Positions 1-4,948 of a stretch of 6,167 bases of DNA are shown here, piece by piece. The DNA comes from Nitrososphaerota archaeon (lineage in GTDB: Archaea; Thermoproteota; Nitrososphaeria; Nitrososphaerales; Nitrosopumilaceae): assembly GCA_028867235.1 (NCBI GenBank), contig JAGWGS010000085.1:1-6167 (forward strand), read 5' to 3'. The notes under the pieces were generated by a model, which saw nothing but the letters and a program-made list of their open reading frames with translations, made no database searches and was not told where the DNA came from. A program made the position numbers and the translations under genes. Position 1 is the first letter of the stretch; each line of letters opens with the position of its first letter.

Positions 1-1
1 A

Positions 2-208
2 TTCTGCTTGGAAGGAGTATATGACGAGAATGGGAAATTTACCGCATTCGAGTTTTCTGCACGCATAGTTGCTGGTACCAATCTCTATGTAGATGGCTCA
101 CCATATTCATCACTTCTCTATAACGAGCCAATGAGCATGGGAAGAAGAATAGCAAGAGAGGTCAAAAATGCTGCAAGCAAGAATAGTATCTCAAAGATAG
201 TTACTTGA
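2..208 (+). CDS. purP: PurP, archaeal FAICAR synthetase (formate-dependent AICAR ligase), C-terminal fragment
   Basis: This is the last 68 codons of a gene whose 5' part lies outside the window; the reading frame is open to the left edge and ends at TGA 206-208. The peptide starts FCLEGVYDENGKF and contains FEFSARIVAGTN, DGSPYS and EPMSMGRRIAREVK. I recognise these as the conserved C-terminal block of PurP, the archaeal ATP-grasp-type enzyme. PurP uses formate and ATP to convert AICAR (ZMP) into FAICAR in late purine synthesis in the cytosol, replacing the folate-dependent PurH transformylase. A TTG at position 8 is only an internal Leu codon and should not be read as a start. The gene converges on the ZIP transporter with 3 bp between stop codons. 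The assignment rests on remembered family motifs. The catalytic N-terminal and central parts are not visible, so integrity of the whole gene cannot be judged. Confidence 0.83.
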   Translation, partial: FCLEGVYDENGKFTAFEFSARIVAGTNLYVDGSPYSSLLYNEPMSMGRRIAREVKNAASKNSISKIVT

Positions 209-211
209 TAC

Positions 212-1060
212 TTAAGCTCCGCCAAGTGTCACTATAAGATCAGTGATAAATCCTGCACACAGACCAACAAAGATTCCAATCATCATCACATTGTTAGTTG
301 TATGTTTTCGTCCTGAATTGTACATCAACATGGAGACATAGACTAGCGCACCGCCTGCCATGGATAAGAACAAGATGTATGCAATATCTGATATCCACAA
401 ACTACCTAGCATCGTTCCAACAAATGTCGGGCCTCCTCCAATAAGTCCCACCTTGGCAAGAAACTTGGCATTTGGTTTTTGCAATATTCCAGTCAACGGT
501 CCTGCAATTCCAAATCCTTCTGTTGCATTGTGAGCCCCAAATCCTATAATCAATATTATAGCAAGTCCAATCTCTCCTGCAACATAAGACTGACCTATTG
601 CCAGCCCTTCACTGAAATTATGTGCGCCAATTCCTACTGCAATCATTGTTGCAAGCTTGTATGCATTTGCTTCATGGAAAAGTTTGTGTAAGTGGTCGTC
701 TCCTTCTTTTAGATTTTCAAGTGATAAAATCTGTGGAAAACTTTTTGTCATAAATTTTGATTCATATATCATCAATCCAAGCAATCCAATTGCAATTCCT
801 CCAAACAATGCGGCAAGATCAACTACTGCAATTCCCATTGGGCCTTTTCCTGCTGCCGCATCTGTTGCTGCAGTTGATGCAGTCTCCCATCCATGACTGA
901 ACACATCAATTATCAAAAACACCAGGATTCCAAGTGCAAACGCGTTAAGAAATCCCTTTTTTTTCGGACTGAGATTTTGCAATACTGCTACAGGAAGACC
1001 AAGGAATATGGTAAAACCAGCTATTGCACCAAGCAACAAAAGCTGCCAATAGTCAATCAT
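212..1060 (-). CDS. ZIP-family divalent metal transporter
   Basis: This 282-residue polytopic membrane protein has about eight hydrophobic segments, for example near residues 5-28, 37-53, 77-98, 135-155, 162-184, 203-222, 226-246 and 258-280. The family signature is seen twice: HNFSEG (H147, N148, E151) and HNATEG (H177, N178, E181). These are the paired metal-ligand helices TM4 and TM5 of ZIP carriers, which bring Zn, Fe, Mn or related divalent cations into the cytoplasm. The loop before the first motif carries a histidine cluster (H123, H125, H129), as is common in the variable ZIP loop. Start ATG 1058-1060 lies about 28 nt from a TTTAAATA box, so the mRNA is probably leaderless or nearly so. 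An operator-like element lies between the TATA box and the start, and its twin lies in front of the divergent wHTH gene, implying shared repression. The metal cannot be told from sequence. The family call is firm. Confidence 0.9.
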   Translation of the reverse strand: MIDYWQLLLLGAIAGFTIFLGLPVAVLQNLSPKKKGFLNAFALGILVFLIIDVFSHGWETASTAATDAAAGKGPMGIAVVDLAALFGGIAIGLLGLMIYESKFMTKSFPQILSLENLKEGDDHLHKLFHEANAYKLATMIAVGIGAHNFSEGLAIGQSYVAGEIGLAIILIIGFGAHNATEGFGIAGPLTGILQKPNAKFLAKVGLIGGGPTFVGTMLGSLWISDIAYILFLSMAGGALVYVSMLMYNSGRKHTTNNVMMIGIFVGLCAGFITDLIVTLGGA

Positions 1061-1066
1061 TGATCA

Positions 1067-1096
1067 AATTAGGACTAGCTAACTTATTTAAACGAC
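1067..1096 (-). promoter_or_regulatory. ZIP-gene promoter with operator between TATA box and start
   Basis: Read on the minus strand this is GTCGTTTAAATA, one extra A, then GTTAGCTAGTCCTAATT, ending 6 nt before the ATG. TTTAAATA (1085-1092) is a good archaeal TATA box, centred about 28 nt from the start codon. The TTAG...CCTAA element (1069-1082) would cover the region from just after the TATA box to near the transcription start. It matches the twin element at 1141-1154 in its outer bases but not in the five central bases. A repressor bound here would block TFB/RNA polymerase. The TATA call is fairly strong; operator function is inferred from the duplication. Confidence 0.68.
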
Positions 1097-1127
1097 GGAC
1101 TTGTTCTACGATTTTAGAATAGCACAT

Positions 1128-1156
1128 GTCGTTTAAATAGTTAGGCTTGCCTAATT
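1128..1156 (+). promoter_or_regulatory. wHTH-gene promoter with DtxR-like palindromic operator
   Basis: This reads GTCGTTTAAATA followed directly by GTTAGGCTTGCCTAATT. The TATA box TTTAAATA (1132-1139) is centred about 30 nt before the TTG start at 1166, placing transcription initiation near 1161-1163 and giving an almost leaderless mRNA. The box TTAGGC-TT-GCCTAA (1141-1154) is a perfect 6-bp-arm inverted repeat with a 2-bp centre. It resembles sites of DtxR/IdeR/MntR/SirR-type metal-dependent repressors, which are built from TTAGG/CCTAA half-sites. It lies between TATA and the start, a typical archaeal repression position. The palindrome is directly visible; which protein binds it is inference. 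Confidence 0.72.
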
Positions 1157-1165
1157 CAAAAAATA

Positions 1166-1495
1166 TTGAAGAAAAAAGTTCCACTGTCGCAATTAAAAAA
1201 ATACGATATCAATCAGAAAATTTTGGAAGCGCTTGCAGATGTGCAATCACGCTCCATACTGTTTTCAATAGTAAAAGAAGGCATGACTGCACTAGAGTTG
1301 TCAGAAAAGTACAGGATTCCACTAAGCTCAGTGTATAAAAAAATTGCAGACCTTGAGGATCTTACACTTGTCAAGGTAGACAAGTGGGTGCTCTCAGAGA
1401 GTGGAAAAAAATTCAAGGTCTACAAGAGCAGGATAAGCAGGGCGGAAATCAGCATAAAAAAACCCGAGCCTGCAATAACTCTTAGTCCAAACTAG
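1166..1495 (+). CDS. Small winged-helix (ArsR-like fold) transcriptional regulator
   Basis: This 109-residue protein is predicted to be a compact winged-helix DNA-binding protein. Helices cover roughly residues 12-37. A helix-turn-helix spans about 41-64 (TALELSEKY, then IPLSSVYKKIADLE), and a wing follows at about 66-88 (LTLVKVDKW...KKFKVYK). The tail to 109 is basic, then Pro-containing. There is no transmembrane segment and no added sensor domain. The protein contains neither cysteine nor histidine, so it lacks the usual soft-metal ligands of ArsR/SmtB sensors. The start is TTG at 1166: it is the only ATG/GTG/TTG codon in this frame after the stop at 1142-1144, and it fits the TATA box at 1132-1139. 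The gene is divergent from the ZIP transporter and shares a mirrored operator with it. It may regulate the pair, or simply be co-regulated. The specific family and ligand are unknown. Confidence 0.78.
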   Translation: MKKKVPLSQLKKYDINQKILEALADVQSRSILFSIVKEGMTALELSEKYRIPLSSVYKKIADLEDLTLVKVDKWVLSESGKKFKVYKSRISRAEISIKKPEPAITLSPN

Positions 1496-1503
1496 TCAAA
1501 TAG

Positions 1504-1511
1504 TTAATATT
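1504..1511 (+). promoter_or_regulatory. Possible TATA box for the DsbA-like gene
   Basis: TTAATATT is centred about 27 nt before the GTG at 1535, the distance expected for a leaderless archaeal transcript. No Shine-Dalgarno-like sequence precedes the GTG; the region 1513-1534 is A-rich. Read-through from the wHTH gene, whose stop is 39 nt upstream, is an alternative. Confidence 0.35.
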
Positions 1512-1534
1512 CAAAGAAAATTCATTTAAAAAAA

Positions 1535-2182
1535 GTGAAAAGAATCTATTTTGTAGCAATACCTGTAGTTATTACAATAATTGCTGTATGGTACATGGCA
1601 ACGCCACACGAGTCAAAATCAAATGAATTGACACCTCAAATGCTTGTGCAAAACGGCTCACCTATGTTAGGTGATCCAAATGCCAAGATAACAATAGTAG
1701 AATTTGGGGATTATCAATGTACATACTGTCATCTATTCCATCAAAATACAAAAGATGCCTTGTTTCAACAATATGTTGACACCGGCAAGATCAACTTTGT
1801 ATTCCGGGACTATCCACTAAATGGTCCAGACTCTGTCTTTGCTGCAGATGCGGCATATTGTGCAGGAGACCAGGGCAAGTACTGGCAATACCACGATGAA
1901 TTGTATAAAAATTGGGGAGGAGAAAAGACTGGATGGGTAAACCAGAAATCCCTTGATACATTTGCCACAACAGTAGGCCTTGACTTGAGTACATTTGACA
2001 AGTGCTTGTCAGACAAGAAATACGAGCAAAAGGTGCTTGACAATGAAAAATTTGGAAACACCATAGGAATTGATGGCACTCCATCATTTGTGGTGTTCAG
2101 TTCTAAGGATATTACAAAGATAGTTGGAGCCCAACCCTTGTCTGTATTCCAGCAAGTAATTGATAAATTCCAAACTAGTTAA
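1535..2182 (+). CDS. Membrane-anchored DsbA-like thiol-disulfide oxidoreductase (thioredoxin fold)
   Basis: This 215-residue protein has a short basic N-terminus and one hydrophobic segment (about 5-21) acting as signal anchor or signal peptide, so the catalytic domain should face outside the cytoplasmic membrane. The domain begins at GDPNAKITIVEFGDYQCTYC, with active-site cysteines C62 and C65 (CTYC). A helical insertion follows, and the cis-proline loop is GTPSFVVF (T182-P183). A second cysteine pair, C109 (AAYC) and C157 (DKCL), may form a structural or shuttle disulfide, as in several DsbA/BdbD-like proteins. Length and layout fit the DsbA-like thioredoxin_4 group, which makes, breaks or rearranges disulfides in exported proteins. 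GTG is the only standard start after the upstream in-frame stop at 1505-1507. The stop is 11 bp before prf1, so the two are probably co-transcribed. Oxidase versus reductase/isomerase role cannot be settled from sequence. Confidence 0.88.
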   Translation: MKRIYFVAIPVVITIIAVWYMATPHESKSNELTPQMLVQNGSPMLGDPNAKITIVEFGDYQCTYCHLFHQNTKDALFQQYVDTGKINFVFRDYPLNGPDSVFAADAAYCAGDQGKYWQYHDELYKNWGGEKTGWVNQKSLDTFATTVGLDLSTFDKCLSDKKYEQKVLDNEKFGNTIGIDGTPSFVVFSSKDITKIVGAQPLSVFQQVIDKFQTS

Positions 2183-2184
2183 CT

Positions 2185-2189
2185 GGTGA
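2185..2189 (+). promoter_or_regulatory. Shine-Dalgarno sequence of prf1 (GGTGA)
   Basis: GGTGA, extended to GGTGAT, is complementary to the conserved archaeal 16S rRNA 3' end (ATCACCTCC). It lies 4 nt before the ATG at 2194, inside the 11-bp gap after the DsbA-like stop codon. It is the only well-placed Shine-Dalgarno site I see in the window, and it supports translation of prf1 from a polycistronic message. Confidence 0.6.
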
Positions 2190-2193
2190 TATT

Positions 2194-3468
2194 ATGGTCA
2201 AGCCCAAGATTGAAAAACAAGATTCTGTAAAATTATACAAGCTTCGAAAGATGCTCGAAGAATTGTCTGATCATTCAGGACGGGGTACAGAATTAATCAC
2301 ATTGTATGTTCCTCCAAAAAAGGCACTGCATGAGGTCATAAACAACCTAAGAGAAGAGCAAGGAACTGCTGACAACATCAAGTCAGACCTTACAAGGACA
2401 CATGTTGTAGATGCATTATCCAGAGTAATCCAGAGGCTAAAGCTGTACAAGTCAAGTCCTGACAAGGGGCTTGTCATGTTTTGTGGTGCACTTCCACCGC
2501 CAGGAGGAGGACCAATTGGAAGTGAGGTGATAAAATTATTTGAGATTGAACCTCCAAAGGAGTTGCAGACTTTTCTGTACCGATGTGATGATCATTTCCA
2601 TGTTGACATTCTAAAAGACATGCTAAAAGACGACAACATGATTGGATTTTTGGCACTTGATGCAAAAGATGCAGGGTGGGGACTGTTGCGCGGTGACAAA
2701 CTGGATGTATTATCTGAAACATCATCAGGTGTGGCAGGAAAGCACAGGCAGGGAGGCCAGTCTGCAAGAAGATTTGAAAGGCTCAGGGAGATGGAGCTAA
2801 ACGAATACTATAACAGAGTTGCACACACCACAAGAGAATATTTCGTTGACATTTATCCGGTAAAAGGACTCATAGTATCAGGTCCTGGACCCACAAAGGA
2901 AAATTTCCTCAAAGAAAATTATTTAGAATATAGATTGCAAAATAACGTACTTGCAACACTTGACTGCTCATATGCAGGTGCAGAGGGAGTCCGAGAGGCA
3001 TTTACCAAGGCACATGACATCTTGAATGATTACAGGATGGTAGAAGAAAAAAAGCTAGTAGACAAGCTGTTCAATGACATTCATTTTTCAAGGGGCCTTG
3101 CAGTTTATGGCTTGAATGATATCATTGATCTTCTCAAAAGAAACGTAGTACAAACTGTATTAATCACAGATGACACCAATTTGAGAAAAATCGACATTAC
3201 TTGCAAAAGATGTCAGAATGTACAGACAGAGATACTTGACCGTACAAAGGTAATCCCAAGAATTCAAGAGTTGCTAAGCAAACCATGTCCAAACTGCAAG
3301 AGCATGGATTTGGAATCAACAGAGCGTGATATTGTAGATTATCTTGACTTGGTTGCAGGCCAGACAGGTGCCAAGGTGGAGGTAATCACAGGCGCCACAG
3401 AGTATGGTACAATGTTGTCAAGCATTGGCAAGATTGGGGCATTTTTAAGATACAATCCAAACCAATAG
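2194..3468 (+). CDS. prf1: Archaeal peptide chain release factor 1 (aRF1)
   Basis: This full-length 424-residue class-1 release factor recognises all three stop codons and triggers peptidyl-tRNA hydrolysis on the ribosome, working with aIF/EF1A-type GTPase and ABCE1 in archaea. The N domain has the GTE variant of the GTS loop (31-33), the stop-codon-reading NIKS motif (61-64, in TADNIKSDLT) and Y-x-C-x3-F (Y129, C131, F135). The M domain has the catalytic GGQ (187-189) in GKHRQGGQSARRFERLRE. The C domain carries C337-x2-C340 and C365-x2-C368, a zinc-ribbon-like minidomain typical of archaeal aRF1. All key residues are intact. The ATG start is supported by GGTGA 4 nt upstream and by N-terminal similarity to the family. 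The gene follows the DsbA-like gene by 11 bp and precedes a separately promoted thioredoxin. Confidence 0.97.
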   Translation: MVKPKIEKQDSVKLYKLRKMLEELSDHSGRGTELITLYVPPKKALHEVINNLREEQGTADNIKSDLTRTHVVDALSRVIQRLKLYKSSPDKGLVMFCGALPPPGGGPIGSEVIKLFEIEPPKELQTFLYRCDDHFHVDILKDMLKDDNMIGFLALDAKDAGWGLLRGDKLDVLSETSSGVAGKHRQGGQSARRFERLREMELNEYYNRVAHTTREYFVDIYPVKGLIVSGPGPTKENFLKENYLEYRLQNNVLATLDCSYAGAEGVREAFTKAHDILNDYRMVEEKKLVDKLFNDIHFSRGLAVYGLNDIIDLLKRNVVQTVLITDDTNLRKIDITCKRCQNVQTEILDRTKVIPRIQELLSKPCPNCKSMDLESTERDIVDYLDLVAGQTGAKVEVITGATEYGTMLSSIGKIGAFLRYNPNQ

Positions 3469-3482
3469 TAAAAACATATCTC

Positions 3483-3490
3483 TAAATAAT
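3483..3490 (+). promoter_or_regulatory. TATA box of the thioredoxin gene
   Basis: TAAATAAT is centred about 25 nt upstream of ATG 3511, in the 42-bp gap after prf1. The spacing predicts initiation at or next to the start codon, and no Shine-Dalgarno sequence is present, both consistent with a leaderless mRNA. This gives the thioredoxin its own promoter. Confidence 0.55.
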
Positions 3491-3510
3491 TTCCAGAATC
3501 ATGCTATACC

Positions 3511-3831
3511 ATGGAGCACGTAAAACCTGAAGAATTTGATTCAAAGGTTTTGTCAAACAATAAAAAATCAGTTGTATTGTTTTATGCCACATGGTGTCCA
3601 TATTGTGCCAATTTTAAACCCACATTTGAGTCAGCGAAGATTGAAAAGGCAAACAAATTTGGCTCCATCATAGACGAAGACGAGAATCCTCTCTGGGATA
3701 GATTCAACATACAGGCAGTTCCCACAATGATTGTCTTTGAGAATGGCAAAATCACATCAAGAAAAGATGCAAAGAAAAACATAGGCCTGACAAAATCAGA
3801 CATGGATTCTATTATATCAGAATTATCTTGA
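3511..3831 (+). CDS. Small thioredoxin-family protein with WCPYC active site
   Basis: This 106-residue single-domain thioredoxin fold has no signal peptide, so it is probably cytosolic. The sequence shows strand VVLFYATW, the active site C29-P-Y-C32, a second strand-helix region, and the cis-Pro loop at AVPTMIVFENG (P71). The CxxC dipeptide PY is the one usual in glutaredoxins, whereas classical thioredoxins have GP. The position of the buried Asp of bacterial thioredoxin (VDFWA) is Leu here (VLFYA). Thus the redox potential and partner range probably differ from E. coli TrxA. The likely role is reduction of protein disulfides using a thioredoxin reductase encoded elsewhere. ATG 3511 fits the TATA box at 3483-3490; an ATG at 3501 is out of frame. 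The last 9 bp overlap the convergent HIT gene. Confidence 0.9.
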   Translation: MEHVKPEEFDSKVLSNNKKSVVLFYATWCPYCANFKPTFESAKIEKANKFGSIIDEDENPLWDRFNIQAVPTMIVFENGKITSRKDAKKNIGLTKSDMDSIISELS

Positions 3832-4236
3832 AGAAATATTGTCTCTAATCTTTTGTGCAAGAATATCAAGATCACCATCTGATGCAATCATCCTTCTTGC
3901 CCAGGTGTTTCCAACTTTTTGATATCTTGGAATTACATGAACATGTACATGTGGGATTATCTGGTTTGCAGACTTGCCATTGTTTTGTCCAATGTTAAAT
4001 CCGTCTGCACCTGTTGCTGCAAGTATTCCTCGAGCAACTATTGGGACTCGAGAAAACAATTGTCCTACTTCATCATTTGACATGTCGATTATTTTTTCAT
4101 GATGCAATTTTGGCATTACAAGTGAATGGCCGTTTTGTATTGGATACTTGTCCATTATTGCAATATGCGAATCATCTTCATAGATGATATGTGCATCTTG
4201 TTTTCGTTTTACAATGTCACAGAACAGACAGTCCAT
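3823..4236 (-). CDS. HIT-family nucleotide-binding hydrolase (HINT/Fhit-like)
   Basis: This is a cytosolic histidine-triad protein of 137 residues. The family motif HVHVHVI is at H96-H98-H100, with H98 the predicted nucleophile, preceded by the conserved FNIGQNNGKSANQ segment that contacts the nucleotide. The N-terminus MDCLFCDIV carries C3 and C6, which in many HIT proteins form a zinc site with downstream histidines. Known HIT enzymes cleave AMP-lysine/phosphoramidates or dinucleoside polyphosphates; the substrate here is unknown. I choose ATG 4234-4236 over the in-frame ATG at 4246-4248 (MYSI- extension) for two reasons. The TATAAATA box at 4264-4271 predicts initiation near 4242, downstream of the longer start, and HIT proteins typically begin with M-x-C-x-F-C. 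The 3' end overlaps the convergent thioredoxin gene by 9 bp. Confidence 0.93.
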   Translation of the reverse strand: MDCLFCDIVKRKQDAHIIYEDDSHIAIMDKYPIQNGHSLVMPKLHHEKIIDMSNDEVGQLFSRVPIVARGILAATGADGFNIGQNNGKSANQIIPHVHVHVIPRYQKVGNTWARRMIASDGDLDILAQKIRDNISSR

Positions 4237-4263
4237 GATACTATACATGGCATTAGCGTATTT

Positions 4264-4271
4264 TATTTATA
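4264..4271 (-). promoter_or_regulatory. TATA box of the HIT gene
   Basis: The minus strand reads TATAAATA, a near-consensus archaeal TATA box preceded by purine-rich GGTGAG that could serve as a BRE. Its centre is about 31 nt from ATG 4236 and only about 19 nt from ATG 4248. An archaeal start site 25-27 nt away would therefore exclude the longer start. It lies in the 109-bp divergent region 4237-4345. Confidence 0.65.
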
Positions 4272-4314
4272 CTCACCTTCACATTCCCAAAAAAAGCCAG
4301 GCTGTTAGATACTG

Positions 4315-4322
4315 TTATTTAG
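4315..4322 (+). promoter_or_regulatory. Probable TATA box of the membrane-protein gene
   Basis: TTATTTAG is centred about 27 nt before ATG 4346 and fits a leaderless transcript. The match to the TATA consensus is moderate. Together with the HIT TATA box it makes 4237-4345 a compact divergent promoter region; I see no shared palindromic operator here, unlike at 1067-1156. Confidence 0.45.
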
Positions 4323-4345
4323 GGTGAAAATTTGAGTTTTTTCAA

Positions 4346-4948
4346 ATGGGAAAGAAGGATAGAGAAGAGCGCGATCAAGAACGTGAGAGTTTTTATCAAA
4401 AAAGACAAAAGACCCAGTTCAAGAACAAGGCAATTGCCATAGGAATTTTGGCAGGAATTGTTGCAGTGCTTGGAATTTCAAGTTACAATTTTTACGTATT
4501 ATCATCACAGGTAACACCACAGGGCGAACCAATAGGTGCAGGACCTCTTGGACTAGTTCACATTCATGCAGGATTGTTGACAATGATATACGGACAACAG
4601 TTTGATTATTCTTCTGCAGCATACCAGATAAAGAGCCCATACATTGGCTTCCAGAAAGGAAATGGTGAGACAGTTCATATGCTGGCAGCAAATGTAACAA
4701 TGGGATTTCTTTTTGACACACTACACATAGGACTAGATGACAAGTGCTTTACATTCCCAGACAAGAGATCATTTTGTACTAATGACAAGTACACATTAAA
4801 GTTCTACGTAAACCACCACGAAATACCAAGCCTTAGAAATTATGTATTCAAGGACAAAGACAGAGTCCTGATATCATATGGCAACGAGAATGAAACTCAA
4901 ATTAATTCTCAGCTAGAAAGATTAGATGGATTCCAGTTGATAACTTAG
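4346..4948 (+). CDS. Single-pass membrane protein with external His/Cys-containing domain, function unknown
   Basis: This 200-residue protein has a strongly charged N-terminus (1-28, many K/R/E), one transmembrane helix (about 29-52) and an external domain (about 55-200). The charge pattern predicts N-in topology. The domain opens with LVHIHAGLL (H72, H74) and continues with GETVHMLAANVTMGFLFDTL (H111). It then has C134 and C144 ten residues apart, probably a disulfide, and ends in LKFYVNHHEIP and KDKDRVLISYG. The order HxH, VH, x-TxGxxFD, YVN and DxxLIxYG resembles hypothetical exported proteins I recall from archaea and bacteria, but I know no established function. Histidines 72, 74 and 111 could bind metal; that is speculation. 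ATG 4346 fits the TATA box at 4315-4322. A GGTGA at 4323-4327 is too far (18 nt) to be its ribosome site. The stop overlaps the FN3 gene by 4 bp. Confidence 0.8.
   Translation: MGKKDREERDQERESFYQKRQKTQFKNKAIAIGILAGIVAVLGISSYNFYVLSSQVTPQGEPIGAGPLGLVHIHAGLLTMIYGQQFDYSSAAYQIKSPYIGFQKGNGETVHMLAANVTMGFLFDTLHIGLDDKCFTFPDKRSFCTNDKYTLKFYVNHHEIPSLRNYVFKDKDRVLISYGNENETQINSQLERLDGFQLIT

Larger units (their letters stand above)
1067..1156. repeat. Imperfect inverted repeat forming a mirrored pair of promoters/operators
   Basis: Left arm 1067-1096 and right arm 1128-1156 are inverted copies. Aligned, they share GTCGTTTAAATA, GTTAG and CCTAATT. They differ by one inserted A and by the five bases in the operator centre, so about 24 of 29 aligned positions are identical. 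A 31-nt spacer (1097-1127) separates the arms. Each arm faces outward toward its own gene, so this is a duplicated regulatory module and not a transcription terminator. Confidence 0.75.

Noticed and set aside
1067..1156. The inverted repeat read as a bidirectional terminator
   Set aside because: It lies between two divergent 5' ends, contains TATA boxes in each arm and is not followed by T-tracts, so a promoter/operator role fits far better.
1147..1338. Plus-strand open frame starting just before the wHTH gene
   Set aside because: It overlaps the wHTH gene in another frame, its product has no domain-like pattern, and its start falls inside the operator upstream of the predicted transcription start.
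1791..2087. Minus-strand open frames inside the DsbA-like gene (also 1810-2079)
   Set aside because: They are antisense to a well-supported thioredoxin-fold gene, with compositionally odd products rich in Cys, His, Gln and Ser and no recognisable motif.
2474..2767. Minus-strand open frame inside prf1
   Set aside because: It is antisense to the M-domain coding region of aRF1, and no promoter or family signature supports it.
3501..3503. ATG 10 nt upstream as an alternative thioredoxin start
   Set aside because: It is not in frame with the thioredoxin coding sequence; ATG 3511 fits the TATA spacing.
4323..4327. GGTGA as a Shine-Dalgarno site for the membrane-protein gene
   Set aside because: It is 18 nt from the ATG at 4346, too far for a ribosome site, and lies just downstream of the probable TATA box, so it may not be transcribed.
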